NCBI RefSeq assembly: GCF_003194385.1
Contig: NZ_LAPT01000140.1
Location: 1-60,666, forward strand
DNA: 60,666 nucleotides
Source: Pokkaliibacter plantistimulans
GTDB taxonomy: Bacteria > Pseudomonadota > Gammaproteobacteria > Pseudomonadales > Balneatricaceae
Direction of reading: 5' to 3'
In this document: positions 20,264 through 27,645 of the stretch, piece by piece
Position numbering within the stretch: the stretch's first letter is position 1
Layout of the letters: the number at the start of each line of letters is the position of its first letter
Program-made: the position numbers and the translations under genes
The notes under the pieces: generated by a model
Told to the model about the DNA's origin: nothing
The model's database searches: none
What the model saw: the letters and a program-made list of their open reading frames with translations, nothing else

Positions 20264-21259
20264 TTAAGCAAAGTCGGTGATGTGAGAGGGGGAGTAGTCA
20301 TTCTGGCAGCGGTAAAGGCCGCTGCTGTCGTCGTGAGTGCTGTACCACAGAAGCTGTTCAGGGCTTTGTAGCCGGTGCGGGCTCAGCCACTGGCCGATGG
20401 AGTACAGGCTTTCAACAAAGCGGAAGGGCACCGTCATATCGCGGGCATGGGCGACCTCTCCGGGTTGATGCAGGGGCGACAGTGCGCCAAAGCCAACAGG
20501 AATCGGCACCAGCCAGCCGGGTGGGCGGCTGGCCTCCCATTCCACTTTATCAGTCGCTGGGGTTGCCGGTGCCTGAGTCTGTTCTGTTGCAGGGCGTGGG
20601 CGGATATGCAGGCGCGACAGATCAAGCCAGGCATCGATGCGACTGGCTTCGGGCTGACTCTGCTGCAGCTCGTGCAGTCGCGCAGAGAGTAGGTCATCGC
20701 GACATACCAGCGCAAATCCTGGCAGCCACTGGCGGCGCAGGCTGCGGAATTCACTGGCACGCTGATCCGGGTTATCGCTCAGGCTTTTCAGCGTTGGCTG
20801 CTGGTAGTAGCCGGGGGTGCCGGGCTCCGCAGGTAACACGCTGCCGCCGGCAATGCGCAGGGTTGCCAGCACGTCGGCGCAATGGCGGGCCGCCTGCTGG
20901 CGCTGCTCTTCACTGGCGGCCATGCCGCTGCCAGCAACCCCAAAGACCAGCGTAATTTCAAGATGGGCACGGCCTTCCTCGACGATGGCGGCAGTGCTGC
21001 CGTCTTTATCGACCGGGTTACGTGTCAGGCAGAACGTGCGGGTATAGCCACCAGTGGTGACCTGTGCAGCAAAGTGATGGCAGATCACCCCGACACTGAG
21101 AAACTCCAGCCCGGTGTGCTCATGTACCTTACGCTCCAGTGCCACCATCAGCCCGGTGAAAGCGGTAATGGCCGGGAAGCCCCAGGTCATCGGGCTGGAT
21201 ATGCAGTTGGCATTCTGCACCCGAAGCCGCGGGATGATCAGTAAGCCCTGCTCATTCAT
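20264..21259 (-). CDS. csy2: Cas5f (Csy2) Cascade subunit
   Basis: A 331-residue RAMP protein starting with the Csy2-type [29 protein letters not shown]. With Cas8f it binds the 5' handle of the crRNA and reads the PAM of the target. The gene overlaps the end of cas8f by 8 bp and has GGAG seven bases upstream, so translation is coupled. Full length for the family. Confidence 0.95.
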   Translation of the reverse strand: MNEQGLLIIPRLRVQNANCISSPMTWGFPAITAFTGLMVALERKVHEHTGLEFLSVGVICHHFAAQVTTGGYTRTFCLTRNPVDKDGSTAAIVEEGRAHLEITLVFGVAGSGMAASEEQRQQAARHCADVLATLRIAGGSVLPAEPGTPGYYQQPTLKSLSDNPDQRASEFRSLRRQWLPGFALVCRDDLLSARLHELQQSQPEASRIDAWLDLSRLHIRPRPATEQTQAPATPATDKVEWEASRPPGWLVPIPVGFGALSPLHQPGEVAHARDMTVPFRFVESLYSIGQWLSPHRLQSPEQLLWYSTHDDSSGLYRCQNDYSPSHITDFA

Positions 21260-22598
21260 AGCTCAGCTCCTTCTGCAATTGATCCAGCTCCTGCTCAAGA
21301 TGTTTCAGCCATTCACGCCAGTCATCGGTGAGTTTGACCTCCTTGCTCCACTGCTTGTGCTCCGGGTCAGCGACCGGCAATTCAGCGATGCGCAATAGCC
21401 TGTTCAGCCAGCTGGCAAAGCGCTGGCAGATTTCCTGTTGCCAGTCTCCCTGGCGCCACCTGGCAGCAAAGGCCTCGTCGTCCTTCGCCCGGTACGGGTC
21501 AAGCCACAGGGTTTCAGCTTCCACCAGTCGGCACTCTGGCTGCGCGCTCCAGCCGGGCGGTAACTGCCAGCATTCGGCACCGAACTGCAGTAGTTCATCC
21601 ACCAGCCGGGAGGTGAGGGAAAAGCGTGTTTCCCGTGTCTGCACGTTCTTGGGCGGGTCACCCAGCAGCAGTACACGCAGCTGGCGCACGGTCAGCCGGA
21701 CTTCTGGGCGCCGGGTAAAGCGCGGGAAGACCGAGTCGGTGCGCAACGGTGGTGTCAGCAGGTTGCGGTCCCAGCTGGGGGGAAGTGAGGCCAGCAGGTA
21801 GTTGTTACCGCCCCGTTCGCTGTTGAGCTGGCTGATATTCTGCGGTTTGGTGCCGCCCAGTTTTTGCACTGCCAGAGCCGGGTAGTCGTAGTAACCAGTT
21901 GCGTGCTGTTCACCTTTGCGACGCGCTTCTCGTGCGGCTTTGGCCTCTTCGCCAAAGCGATGGCTGTTGATCTGCTGAAACACCTGATGGCTGAGTGAGC
22001 TGGCATAAAGGGGGGCGAGCAGATGATAGTGCTCGTCGTTCAGCGGGTCGTTGCCGGTCAGCCAGTAGACCTGTTTGGCCCGTTGATGGCTGGCACTGCC
22101 GCCACGGCTGGCAACCAGCCCGGCAAAGGCATCTAGCCACTGTTGTGCCTGTTCAGGGTCATCACTGAGCGCGGCTTTTAAGGCCGTGTCCTGAGCCAGT
22201 GCCCGGTCGAGCAGGGTGCGGCCATCGTCGCCTGCGAGTTTCAGCAACTTGTAGACATCCAGTGCCGCGGCGTTGCCGACCACATCCGCACTAAAACTGA
22301 CTGGCAGATCATGGCTGCCAAGCACGCTGTGCCCGGTTAAATCAGAGGGGGAAACATACAGGTTGGTCCCCCTGGCATCAGGATGAATGGCTTTCAGGGT
22401 ATGGGTGACACTCTGAATTTGCCCTACGCGGCGGGCGGCATCCTCAAGCCAGCTGCTGTATTGGTATTGGGCGGTGAGCGCCTGATATTTCGGGTCATCT
22501 GCCGAGAGTTTGTCGAGCTTGGCATCCAGCCGCTCCTTGATAAAGGCAGCGATCAGGGCGCGGAGCTTGTCGCTCTCGTCCTTGTTTGAGGCGGGCAT
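21252..22598 (-). CDS. csy1: Cas8f (Csy1) Cascade large subunit
   Basis: A 448-residue protein beginning MPASNKDESDKLRALIAAF, with the Csy1-type pattern HPDARGTNLYV, GNAAALDVYKLL and NISQLNSERGGNNYLLASLPP. It recognises the PAM and helps recruit Cas2-3. The start at 22598 is preferred over 22622 because AGAGG lies seven bases upstream. The gene begins after a 604-bp gap that contains a terminator facing it (22686-22705), so it probably needs its own promoter in 22599-22685 or relies on read-through; no convincing -35/-10 was found there. Confidence 0.95.
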   Translation of the reverse strand: MPASNKDESDKLRALIAAFIKERLDAKLDKLSADDPKYQALTAQYQYSSWLEDAARRVGQIQSVTHTLKAIHPDARGTNLYVSPSDLTGHSVLGSHDLPVSFSADVVGNAAALDVYKLLKLAGDDGRTLLDRALAQDTALKAALSDDPEQAQQWLDAFAGLVASRGGSASHQRAKQVYWLTGNDPLNDEHYHLLAPLYASSLSHQVFQQINSHRFGEEAKAAREARRKGEQHATGYYDYPALAVQKLGGTKPQNISQLNSERGGNNYLLASLPPSWDRNLLTPPLRTDSVFPRFTRRPEVRLTVRQLRVLLLGDPPKNVQTRETRFSLTSRLVDELLQFGAECWQLPPGWSAQPECRLVEAETLWLDPYRAKDDEAFAARWRQGDWQQEICQRFASWLNRLLRIAELPVADPEHKQWSKEVKLTDDWREWLKHLEQELDQLQKELSYE

Positions 22599-22685
22599 AC
22601 TGTAACCTCTGCAAAAATCCATGTTTGGGTTAGACAGTTGAACTGGTTAGAATGGCTCCGAAGCAACACCGCATCGGATAGCTAA

Positions 22686-22705
22686 AAGGCGGGTTTCCCC
22701 GCCTT
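22686..22705 (-). terminator. Rho-independent terminator with GAAA tetraloop, end of the CreT-like RNA
   Basis: On the minus strand the sequence reads AAGGCGGG, GAAA, CCCGCCTT, then TT and AGC: an 8-bp GC-rich stem, a GNRA loop and a short T-tract. A GAAA loop forms only in the minus-strand RNA, which fixes the working direction. The stop codon TAA of mini-ORF 2 (22704-22706) is part of the stem, so the RNA ends directly after that mini-ORF. It separates this RNA from the csy operon. Confidence 0.8.
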
Positions 22706-22736
22706 ATGCTCTTCTGATCATGTGATAGTTAGTCAC
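22704..22736 (-). CDS. Mini-ORF 2 of the CreT-like RNA (GTG start, ten codons, AGA AGA)
   Basis: Reads GTG ACT AAC TAT CAC, ATG ATC AGA AGA GCA, TAA (VTNYHMIRRA). AAGGAGG ends eight bases before the GTG. The tandem AGA codons are rare in this genome, whose long genes use mostly CGC, CGT and CGG. Codons 1, 5 (CAC), 8 and 9 are identical to mini-ORF 1. A GTG two bases closer to the SD would be followed at once by TGA, giving a start-stop alternative. Stop codon overlaps the terminator stem. Confidence 0.55.
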   Translation of the reverse strand: MTNYHMIRRA

Positions 22737-22808
22737 ACGTCTATCCTCCTTCTGCCTCATTCCCGGCAAGTAGGGGCGTTAGCCAGAGTGATGAACGATG
22801 TTGATTGT

Positions 22809-22841
22809 TCAGACTCTTCTGGTGGTGTGGTTGCCGATCAC
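22809..22841 (-). CDS. Mini-ORF 1 of the CreT-like RNA (GTG start, ten codons, AGA AGA)
   Basis: Reads GTG ATC GGC AAC CAC, ACC ACC AGA AGA GTC, TGA (VIGNHTTRRV). AAGGAGG (22850-22856) lies eight bases before the GTG, exactly as in mini-ORF 2. An ATG two bases closer is followed at once by TGA. A longer possible ORF (22847-22936, 29 codons) ends AGG AGG TAA on top of the SD but has no SD of its own. The shared layout of the two mini-ORFs, not their amino acids, is what appears conserved. Confidence 0.55.
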   Translation of the reverse strand: MIGNHTTRRV

Positions 22842-22909
22842 ATGGATTACCTCCTTATTCCGTCAAACCCCGGAATTAGGTTTGGCCCCTCAGCCAAGTT
22901 GCTTTGATG

Positions 22910-22942
22910 TAGTCCATGGATGCCGCCAGCATCCATGGACTA
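22910..22942. repeat. Perfect 13-bp inverted repeat at the 5' end of the CreT-like RNA
   Basis: TAGTCCATGGATG (22910-22922) and CATCCATGGACTA (22930-22942) form a perfect stem with a 7-nt loop. In the minus-strand RNA it would be a 5'-terminal hairpin able to protect the transcript from decay, or it may be an operator since it adjoins the predicted -10. A similar CCATGGAT-cored hairpin occurs at 29131-29161. Confidence 0.75.
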
Positions 22943-22985
22943 TTAATATAAAGTATCCAGTATATTCGCAATCACTGTGGGTAAA
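22943..22985 (-). promoter_or_regulatory. Predicted promoter of the CreT-like RNA, overlapping the mini-guide target
   Basis: Two overlapping minus-strand solutions exist: TTGCGA (22966-22971), 17 bp, TATTAA (22943-22948); or TTTACC (22980-22985), 15 bp, TATACT (22959-22964). Either way the promoter overlaps 22959-22984, the sequence matching the mini-array guide. The match is 21 of 26 bases with positions 1-11 perfect, and CC sits directly 5' of it at 22957-22958, the expected type I-F PAM. Cascade bound there would block RNA polymerase. Confidence 0.6.
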
Positions 22986-23081
22986 GGGTAGGCTGTTTCT
23001 TGAGCAAATTGAATCAGAGGACTCAGTTGAATGCAACAAGAAATTTGTTCTTGAGTTTAATCAGTGCTAGCGTTTTCCAGC

Positions 23082-23163
23082 TTTTACTGCCGTCTAGGTA
23101 GCTCAGAAAAGTATATTCGCGAACTCCGTGGGTATGTTCACTGCCGAATAGGCAGCTAAGATC
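23082..23163 (+). ncRNA. Two-repeat mini-CRISPR encoding a CreA-like guide RNA
   Basis: A degenerate repeat (23082-23109), a 26-nt guide (23110-23135) and a second repeat (23136-23163), on the strand opposite to both big arrays. The first repeat differs from consensus at five positions but keeps the full handle CTCAGAAA, and its stem arms CTGCC and GGTAG still pair through one G-U wobble. The second repeat keeps its first 20 nt exactly and has a decayed handle. Cas6f processing would thus give one short crRNA. The guide matches the CreT-like promoter at 22959-22984 next to a CC PAM. A weak promoter (TTGTTC, 17 bp, TAGCGT) lies just upstream. Confidence 0.7.
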
Positions 23164-23166
23164 GGC

Positions 23167-23187
23167 CCGGCTACATTGTGTAGCCGG
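23167..23187 (+). terminator. Hairpin following the mini-array
   Basis: A perfect 9-bp stem, CCGGCTACA (23167-23175) and TGTAGCCGG (23179-23187), with a 3-nt loop, lies 3 bp after the mini-array and 15 bp before the stop of cas2-3. It could end the plus-strand guide RNA and, from the other side, the cas1-cas3 transcript. T-tracts are weak on both sides (TTGCTT on plus). Confidence 0.5.
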
Positions 23188-23202
23188 TTGCTTCCCCTCC
23201 AG

Positions 23203-26200
23203 TTATCTCCTTTTCCTGAACCCCAGCACTGGGTGAAAGTGCCAGCCGTTCTGATTTGCTGGTAAGCGAATAGTGGCAAAACGCTTTGCACACTGGCTCA
23301 GGCTGATTTCCAGCGACTCAGCCAGCCCGGTCAGGGCGGCCAGCAAGTCGGTGTCACCCCAGGGGCTGCTGAAGAGCTCTGTTCCGTAGTAGTGCAGCTG
23401 GCTGCCGTCGATCAGCAGGTAGTTCGGGTTTAGCCTGTCGCTGCGGTCCACTTCATGGCACAGCAGGGCTTCCTCTTCGTCATCCGGCAGAAACACCAGC
23501 TCCTGATAACGCTGACTGTCCTCTCGAAACGGGAAGCATTGCGGCAGCACGGCGGTCAGGCTGATATGCGGGATACTCCAGCAACTGTAAGCACCCAGAG
23601 GGGGTATCCACTGCGCGGTGGCACCTGTGCGAGGGCTGCGCCTGCCTGCAGGCGCAGCAGCCGGTGCGGATGGCATAACCAGCGTATCGCGGGTGCGCTG
23701 ATGCTCCAGATCGACCAGATTGCTGCGTGGTTGCAGCGGTGCTCGCTCCAGTAGTCGTGGGCGGGCATCAATGCTGTGGTATTGCTCCAGCGTCAGAATC
23801 TCCGCCAGTCGATGGCTGTTAAGGCGGGTGCTGGGTGTTTCATAGCCGGGATGGCAGAAGGCCGCCTGAGCGGGGTCGCGCAGATGCTTGATATTGGTAT
23901 CGAGGATCAGCAGATTGGCTGTCTTGCAGCTACCTGGCCGATGGCGACGGATGCGCCCTGCCAGCTGAATGAGTGAGCGCATGGATGACGGCTCAGCAAT
24001 CGCCCAGTCGTAATCATGGTCACGGCCCACTTCTGTCACCGGGCTGCCAAGCACCACAAACAGCTGGTGGGTTTCTGGGGAGCTGTCGAGGCGCTGGCGA
24101 ATGTCCGCCAGCTCAAATACCGCGGCCGGGGTGCGCCGATTCAGCGCCTGATCCAGCCGGTGTTCGATGGCGGAGCGCAGAAAGAGCGGGAACTGTGCAT
24201 GGTAGACGCACAGGTGCAGGCGCCAGTCGGGCGGCAGTGCCTGCTGAAACAGGGCCAGCGCCACCTCGATCAAAGGTTCGATATTGGCCATGCGGATCAG
24301 ACCAAAACTCACCTGTTTGCTGCTCCGGGGGTCTGCTTCGGCATGAGACAGATGCAACGACCGCATGGCCTCCAGTAACAGCGGCGCGAGTGCCGGGCCG
24401 ATTTCTTCAGGGCGCAGAGTAGGTGCGGGCATCGCCAGCAACTGGCTGAGGCGGCGAGCCTCCTGCTGTGCCAGCCGCTGATAGCGCTGTCTGGCAAACC
24501 CCAGATGAGCCTGCTCAAACACACTCGCCGTGGCGCAGTCGGCCGCCAGACATTGATGCTCATCGACCCAGGCGCAGCAAATATCCACTGGCAGCCCCGG
24601 CTGGCCACGCTGCTGCTGATATTCTTCCCGACCCTGACGGTACGCATCGAACAGCCCCTGAATCAGTGCAGGCGGCAGGGTCGCTGATGACAGCAGCAGA
24701 CGGCTGCCGAGCAGGCCACACCAGTACACCAGCCGGGTCAGGGCATGGCTGTCGGCCAGATCGAAATCATCTGGCTCATCCAGAATCAGATCGCTGCTCA
24801 GCAGTCGCAGCATCGGCAGTATCTGCCCGCCGCCACGCAGGCTCTCGGTCGCAGGCATCAGGTGATCAATGGTGCAGACCAGAATAGGGGCTTCCAGTAG
24901 CTGGCGGCTGCGACCTTCCAGCATCAGGCGCGACAGCAGCGGATGGCTGTCGCTGTTGCCATCAAAGCGCAGGTGGTTGTCTTCTTCTAACAGTGAGGCC
25001 GCTGAGGCCGAACCGCTCTGTTCGGCCAGCTGCTGATAGTGCTCCTGCAATTCCCGGTGGGCACTGCCGCCGACCAGTACCGCCAGCTCATCATCCTGCA
25101 GATGCAATCGGTCACGCAGGGCATTGCCGGTTTGCAGGGTAAGGGTGCGCAGGCCCAGCGCAATGGTAAAGCGTGCGCCCTGTTGCGGATCAGCCAGCGC
25201 ATAGGCGATGCGGCCATTGGCGAGGGTTTTGCCACAGCCGGTGGAGGCCATATTGACCACAAACAACCCCTGTTGGCGGGAACGCTCACGCAGGGCCGAT
25301 GCCATATCGGCAGCCTTGTCCTGCCAGCGAAACTGCAGACTGTCACTGCGGCGGCGCAAGCCACGATGGCGGGCGAGACGGGGTAGCTGGCGTTCTACTC
25401 CGGGCAGCGCATGGCTGACCAGACTGGCATGGGCACAGACGCCCAGCAGGTGCTCATCCAGCGGCTGATTCATACCGCCGGTTTTGCGCAGGGTGTTGGC
25501 AAACAGCGGGTAGTCTTTTTCGCCACTGACCCGTTGCGGGTGTTTGACCGTTGTGAGGCCCGCGGGGGCGTTCGGCGATGGAGGAATAACGCTCAAGGAG
25601 GAATAGTAATGGTCGGCCAGCATCAGGGTGAGCCGCGACAGATGCATGATATAGGGGCTATTCAGCCAGACGGCGCCATCGCCACGCTGCTGGCAGCGCA
25701 GCAAACGCTGAGCCAGACGGGCCGCCCGTTTACGCCACAGCGGCGTGAGCGCAGGCAGCGGGTGGTCAAACTGCCAGTAGGCGGCCAGTTCGCTCGCCGT
25801 GCTATCGCTGACCACTTCATTCCAGCGGGCGTCGATGTTCTGCAACAGCTGCTGTAAGCCAGCGCTGTTGAGGCCATCAGGTTTTGCGCCTAGCCAACAC
25901 TGCTGGTGCTTGTCGTCAAAAGCAGGATGAGCAGGCAGGCGGTGATGGCTAAGCACCAGCCAGCCAATGGCCGTCGCCAGCGGTGGCAGGTGTTCAAAGG
26001 GTTTGCGGCAGTTGGCATCCAGCCCGTCCCGTTGCAGATTGGCCAGCCAGCGCTGATCGTCTTCCGTGCCGGGGGTAAGCAGCCGGTTGAGCCACTGCTC
26101 ATCGCTGTCCTGACCGACAAAGGCCAGAAACAACCGCAGGGAAATCCATTCATGGCGGTAGCGGTTGCGCTCCGTCAGCTGGCCTTGTAAACGCTGCTGA

Positions 26201-26595
26201 AAGGCGTGGCAGGCTTTACCCAGATCATGCATCAGGGCCGCCAGTGCCGACAGCAGGTAGATGGCTTCGCCGCAGTGCCAGTCGTTTTCATCATCCTGAC
26301 GCAGCATGTCCCGCTCGGTGCTGTTGGTGGGCGTAGCACCTTGCAGGTTAAAGCGGCTACCGTCGCCGACAATCCACATCAGCTCGCTATGATCGCGACC
26401 TCGTATCCAGTGGCAGGCCACCGCGGTGTTGCGCCGGGCAGATTTGCGCAGCAGCTTGCGCAGAGTATCCAGCCCGGCCTGTGTGATGGCAGTTTGCCAG
26501 GTGCGGTCGCCGCGACGCTCGGCGAACTGGTCGAGAATCCGCCGGGTTTCCTTGAGTGCGCGTTTATCGCACTGAGAAATCAGCAGAATATTCAT
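23203..26595 (-). CDS. cas3: Cas2-Cas3 fusion nuclease-helicase
   Basis: A 1130-residue type I-F fusion. Residues 1-85 are Cas2-like (MNILLISQCDKRALKETRRI). An HD nuclease motif follows (LMHDLGKA, H123-D124). The helicase part has STGCGKT at 451-457, DEPD at 606-609 and an SSAT motif further on. It shreds DNA marked by Cascade and, through Cas2, joins Cas1 in spacer acquisition. It overlaps cas1 by 4 bp (ATGA). All key motifs are present and the length is normal to slightly long. Confidence 0.96.
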   Translation of the reverse strand: MNILLISQCDKRALKETRRILDQFAERRGDRTWQTAITQAGLDTLRKLLRKSARRNTAVACHWIRGRDHSELMWIVGDGSRFNLQGATPTNSTERDMLRQDDENDWHCGEAIYLLSALAALMHDLGKACHAFQQRLQGQLTERNRYRHEWISLRLFLAFVGQDSDEQWLNRLLTPGTEDDQRWLANLQRDGLDANCRKPFEHLPPLATAIGWLVLSHHRLPAHPAFDDKHQQCWLGAKPDGLNSAGLQQLLQNIDARWNEVVSDSTASELAAYWQFDHPLPALTPLWRKRAARLAQRLLRCQQRGDGAVWLNSPYIMHLSRLTLMLADHYYSSLSVIPPSPNAPAGLTTVKHPQRVSGEKDYPLFANTLRKTGGMNQPLDEHLLGVCAHASLVSHALPGVERQLPRLARHRGLRRRSDSLQFRWQDKAADMASALRERSRQQGLFVVNMASTGCGKTLANGRIAYALADPQQGARFTIALGLRTLTLQTGNALRDRLHLQDDELAVLVGGSAHRELQEHYQQLAEQSGSASAASLLEEDNHLRFDGNSDSHPLLSRLMLEGRSRQLLEAPILVCTIDHLMPATESLRGGGQILPMLRLLSSDLILDEPDDFDLADSHALTRLVYWCGLLGSRLLLSSATLPPALIQGLFDAYRQGREEYQQQRGQPGLPVDICCAWVDEHQCLAADCATASVFEQAHLGFARQRYQRLAQQEARRLSQLLAMPAPTLRPEEIGPALAPLLLEAMRSLHLSHAEADPRSSKQVSFGLIRMANIEPLIEVALALFQQALPPDWRLHLCVYHAQFPLFLRSAIEHRLDQALNRRTPAAVFELADIRQRLDSSPETHQLFVVLGSPVTEVGRDHDYDWAIAEPSSMRSLIQLAGRIRRHRPGSCKTANLLILDTNIKHLRDPAQAAFCHPGYETPSTRLNSHRLAEILTLEQYHSIDARPRLLERAPLQPRSNLVDLEHQRTRDTLVMPSAPAAAPAGRRSPRTGATAQWIPPLGAYSCWSIPHISLTAVLPQCFPFREDSQRYQELVFLPDDEEEALLCHEVDRSDRLNPNYLLIDGSQLHYYGTELFSSPWGDTDLLAALTGLAESLEISLSQCAKRFATIRLPANQNGWHFHPVLGFRKRR

Positions 26596-27584
26596 CCCTG
26601 CGGCTCCGCCTGCGCTTGCTGGCCCAGCTGTTCAGCGGTGGCTTTGAGGGTGTCGATCATAAAGTCCAGCGCTTCACTGCGGGTTAGCCCCTCGATGCAC
26701 TGCTGACGGAAGGTTTGTTCTTCATCGCCGTTCATAGCGCAGAGAAAGGCCAGCGGCAGGATGATGGCGTCTTTGACTAAATCGGCCACGTCAAACACCA
26801 GCCCGCCGCGACGGGTTTTGCCGTGCAGTATCGCCAGCCCGTGGGGCAGGCCGAGCACCCAGCAGGCGGTAGCGCCCAGGCCATAAGCCAGATAGTTACC
26901 GTGATCGAGAAAGCGGTTAGCCGGGTCAGTGCCACCGCCCCGTTTGGCACGCACAAAGTCACCGTACTGGGTCGTGGTGGCTGCCAGCCTGAACAGCCGT
27001 TTGCTTAGCCGGGCCTCTTCCGTGAGCAGAAAGGTGTGGTCGGGGGCGGCTTTGATCGCTTCGGCAGATTGGTTCAGTGCGTGCTGTAGCGTCTGGCTAT
27101 CGGGGTTAAAACCGGCGTCTTTCAGCACCCTGTCGTGCAGCCACTGTTGGCGGATACGTTCCAGCCGTGCCAGTTGAAAGGTTTTGGCCGCCTGCAGGCG
27201 TAGCGCATCGGCAAACCAGAATCGCACCCAGTGCTGCAGGTATTCGGTCGGGCGGTATTCGCTCTGCGGGGAAAACCATGCCACTTCAATATCCATCTCA
27301 TTGGCGCTGAACAGCGGCGTACCGCCACCGCCACAGAAGCCAACCATTACTCCAGCCCTGGCCAGCTCACGCATGGCGGCCTGAGTAATGGACGTGCCGG
27401 TGCCAAGCAGAAGGGTGGTGGTATTGGCGATAGGGATATTCCAGTACAGCTGGCGTTTACCTTCATCGGTCACGTATTCCACCCGACCACCGTTGACCAG
27501 TACCCGGCAGTGTTGCAGGTAGTACAGATTGGCGCGCTTGGAGTGCAGGATGGTCTTGAGATCGGAGGGGCTGAAGTCTTCCAT
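26592..27584 (-). CDS. cas1: Cas1 spacer-acquisition integrase
   Basis: A 330-residue Cas1 of type I-F (SDLKTILHSKRANLYYLQHC). The metal-binding residues fall at the P. aeruginosa positions: E190 (LLTEE), H254 (AILHG), D265 and D268 (VFDVAD). With the Cas2 part of Cas3 it inserts new spacers at the leader ends of the arrays. It is the first gene of the cas1-cas3 operon, with a promoter about 35 bp upstream. Confidence 0.97.
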   Translation of the reverse strand: MEDFSPSDLKTILHSKRANLYYLQHCRVLVNGGRVEYVTDEGKRQLYWNIPIANTTTLLLGTGTSITQAAMRELARAGVMVGFCGGGGTPLFSANEMDIEVAWFSPQSEYRPTEYLQHWVRFWFADALRLQAAKTFQLARLERIRQQWLHDRVLKDAGFNPDSQTLQHALNQSAEAIKAAPDHTFLLTEEARLSKRLFRLAATTTQYGDFVRAKRGGGTDPANRFLDHGNYLAYGLGATACWVLGLPHGLAILHGKTRRGGLVFDVADLVKDAIILPLAFLCAMNGDEEQTFRQQCIEGLTRSEALDFMIDTLKATAEQLGQQAQAEPQG

Positions 27585-27616
27585 GATGGCGTTGCCGTCT
27601 ACTGGGTGAGCTGAAA

Positions 27617-27645
27617 TCTATAGCCCAGTGGGCGTATAAGGGCAA
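27617..27645 (-). promoter_or_regulatory. Predicted cas1-cas3 promoter
   Basis: Minus strand: TTGCCC (27640-27645), 17 bp, TATAGA (27617-27622), about 30 bp before the cas1 start. Each hexamer matches consensus at four of six positions with ideal spacing. The rest of 27585-28001 has no gene I accept, but includes open segments in two plus frames that may be remains of an N-terminal extension of the next gene. Confidence 0.5.

Larger units (their letters stand above)
22682..22945 (-). ncRNA. CreT-like toxic RNA candidate carrying twin mini-ORFs
   Basis: Inferred RNA of about 260 nt between a promoter at 22943-22985 and the terminator at 22686-22705. Near its 5' end is a perfect 13-bp hairpin (22910-22942). 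It then carries two strong ribosome-binding sites, AAGGAGG at 22850-22856 and at 22745-22751, each followed after 8 nt by a GTG mini-ORF of ten codons with AGA AGA at codons 8-9. Known CreT RNAs next to type I cas genes use a strong SD and rare codons to trap a scarce tRNA, and are silenced by a crRNA-like guide plus Cascade. The guide here would be the mini-array at 23082-23163. Transcript limits and toxicity are inferred, not seen. Confidence 0.6.

Noticed and set aside
22847-22936. A 29-codon minus ORF (MDAGGIHGLHQS...) ending AGG AGG TAA on the first SD
   Set aside because: It starts inside the 5' hairpin with no SD and is probably a by-product of the SD sequence; kept only as a note, since leaderless translation cannot be excluded.
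22722-23070. Plus-strand ORFs of 61 and 90 codons in the cas3-csy1 gap
   Set aside because: No SD, no family resemblance, and they run antisense to the better supported toxin-like RNA and its promoter.
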